From Heritagella sp051881655 (GTDB taxonomy: Bacteria > Bacillota > Clostridia > Oscillospirales > Acutalibacteraceae): a DNA stretch of 5,770 nt. The DNA is taken from the NCBI GenBank assembly GCA_051881655.1, contig JBJEQH010000237.1, positions 1 through 5,770 of the forward strand. Reading direction: 5' to 3'. The position numbers and the translations under genes are program-made. Positions 5,756 to 5,770 of this stretch are shown one piece after another; the stretch's first letter is position 1, and the number at the start of each line of letters is the position of its first letter. The notes beneath the pieces were generated by a model that saw only the letters and a program-made list of their open reading frames with translations, ran no database searches and had not been told where the DNA came from.

Positions 5756-5770
5756 GGAAAAATCTACGCT

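Overview
The base composition, Shine-Dalgarno sites, gene order and presence of sporulation genes point to a fairly GC-rich, spore-forming Clostridia-type Firmicute. An Oscillospiraceae/Ruminococcaceae-like gut anaerobe is my best guess, but this is inferred from gene content and not from a marker gene. All recognisable genes are on the minus strand, so the window reads biologically from its right end to its left end.

Region 5755-573 looks like one tightly packed operon. In order it encodes a membrane site-2 protease (M50 family), ScpA and ScpB (partners of the Smc condensin in chromosome segregation), a 392-residue protein joining a DUF2953 (YtfI-like) module to a GerW/YtfJ sporulation module, a secreted D-alanyl-D-alanine carboxypeptidase (S11 family, DacB/DacF type) and an RluB-type 23S rRNA pseudouridine synthase. 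Gaps are 1 nt, a 4-nt overlap, 21 nt, 64 nt and 43 nt. This resembles the Firmicute scpA-scpB-...-dacB-spmA-spmB-rluB neighbourhood, but spmA and spmB are missing. The theme is chromosome segregation, spore and cell-wall maturation, and ribosome modification.

Region 572-453 (120 bp, AT-rich) separates the operon from the next gene. It holds a near-consensus vegetative promoter (TTGTCA, 17 bp, TATAAT) and a strong ribosome binding site, but no convincing terminator.

Region 452-1 encodes the first 150 residues of a biotin-dependent carboxyltransferase, cut by the window edge. It is related to the acyl-CoA carboxylase beta / methylmalonyl-CoA decarboxylase alpha family and starts a separate, probably well expressed transcription unit.

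Most of the window is ordinary conserved bacterial core. The most interesting point is the DUF2953-GerW gene. The two modules, usually separate neighbouring genes, are in one continuous frame, yet an excellent Shine-Dalgarno site and ATG sit exactly where a free GerW protein would begin. One gene may therefore make two proteins. I found no mobile element, CRISPR array, tRNA or rRNA.
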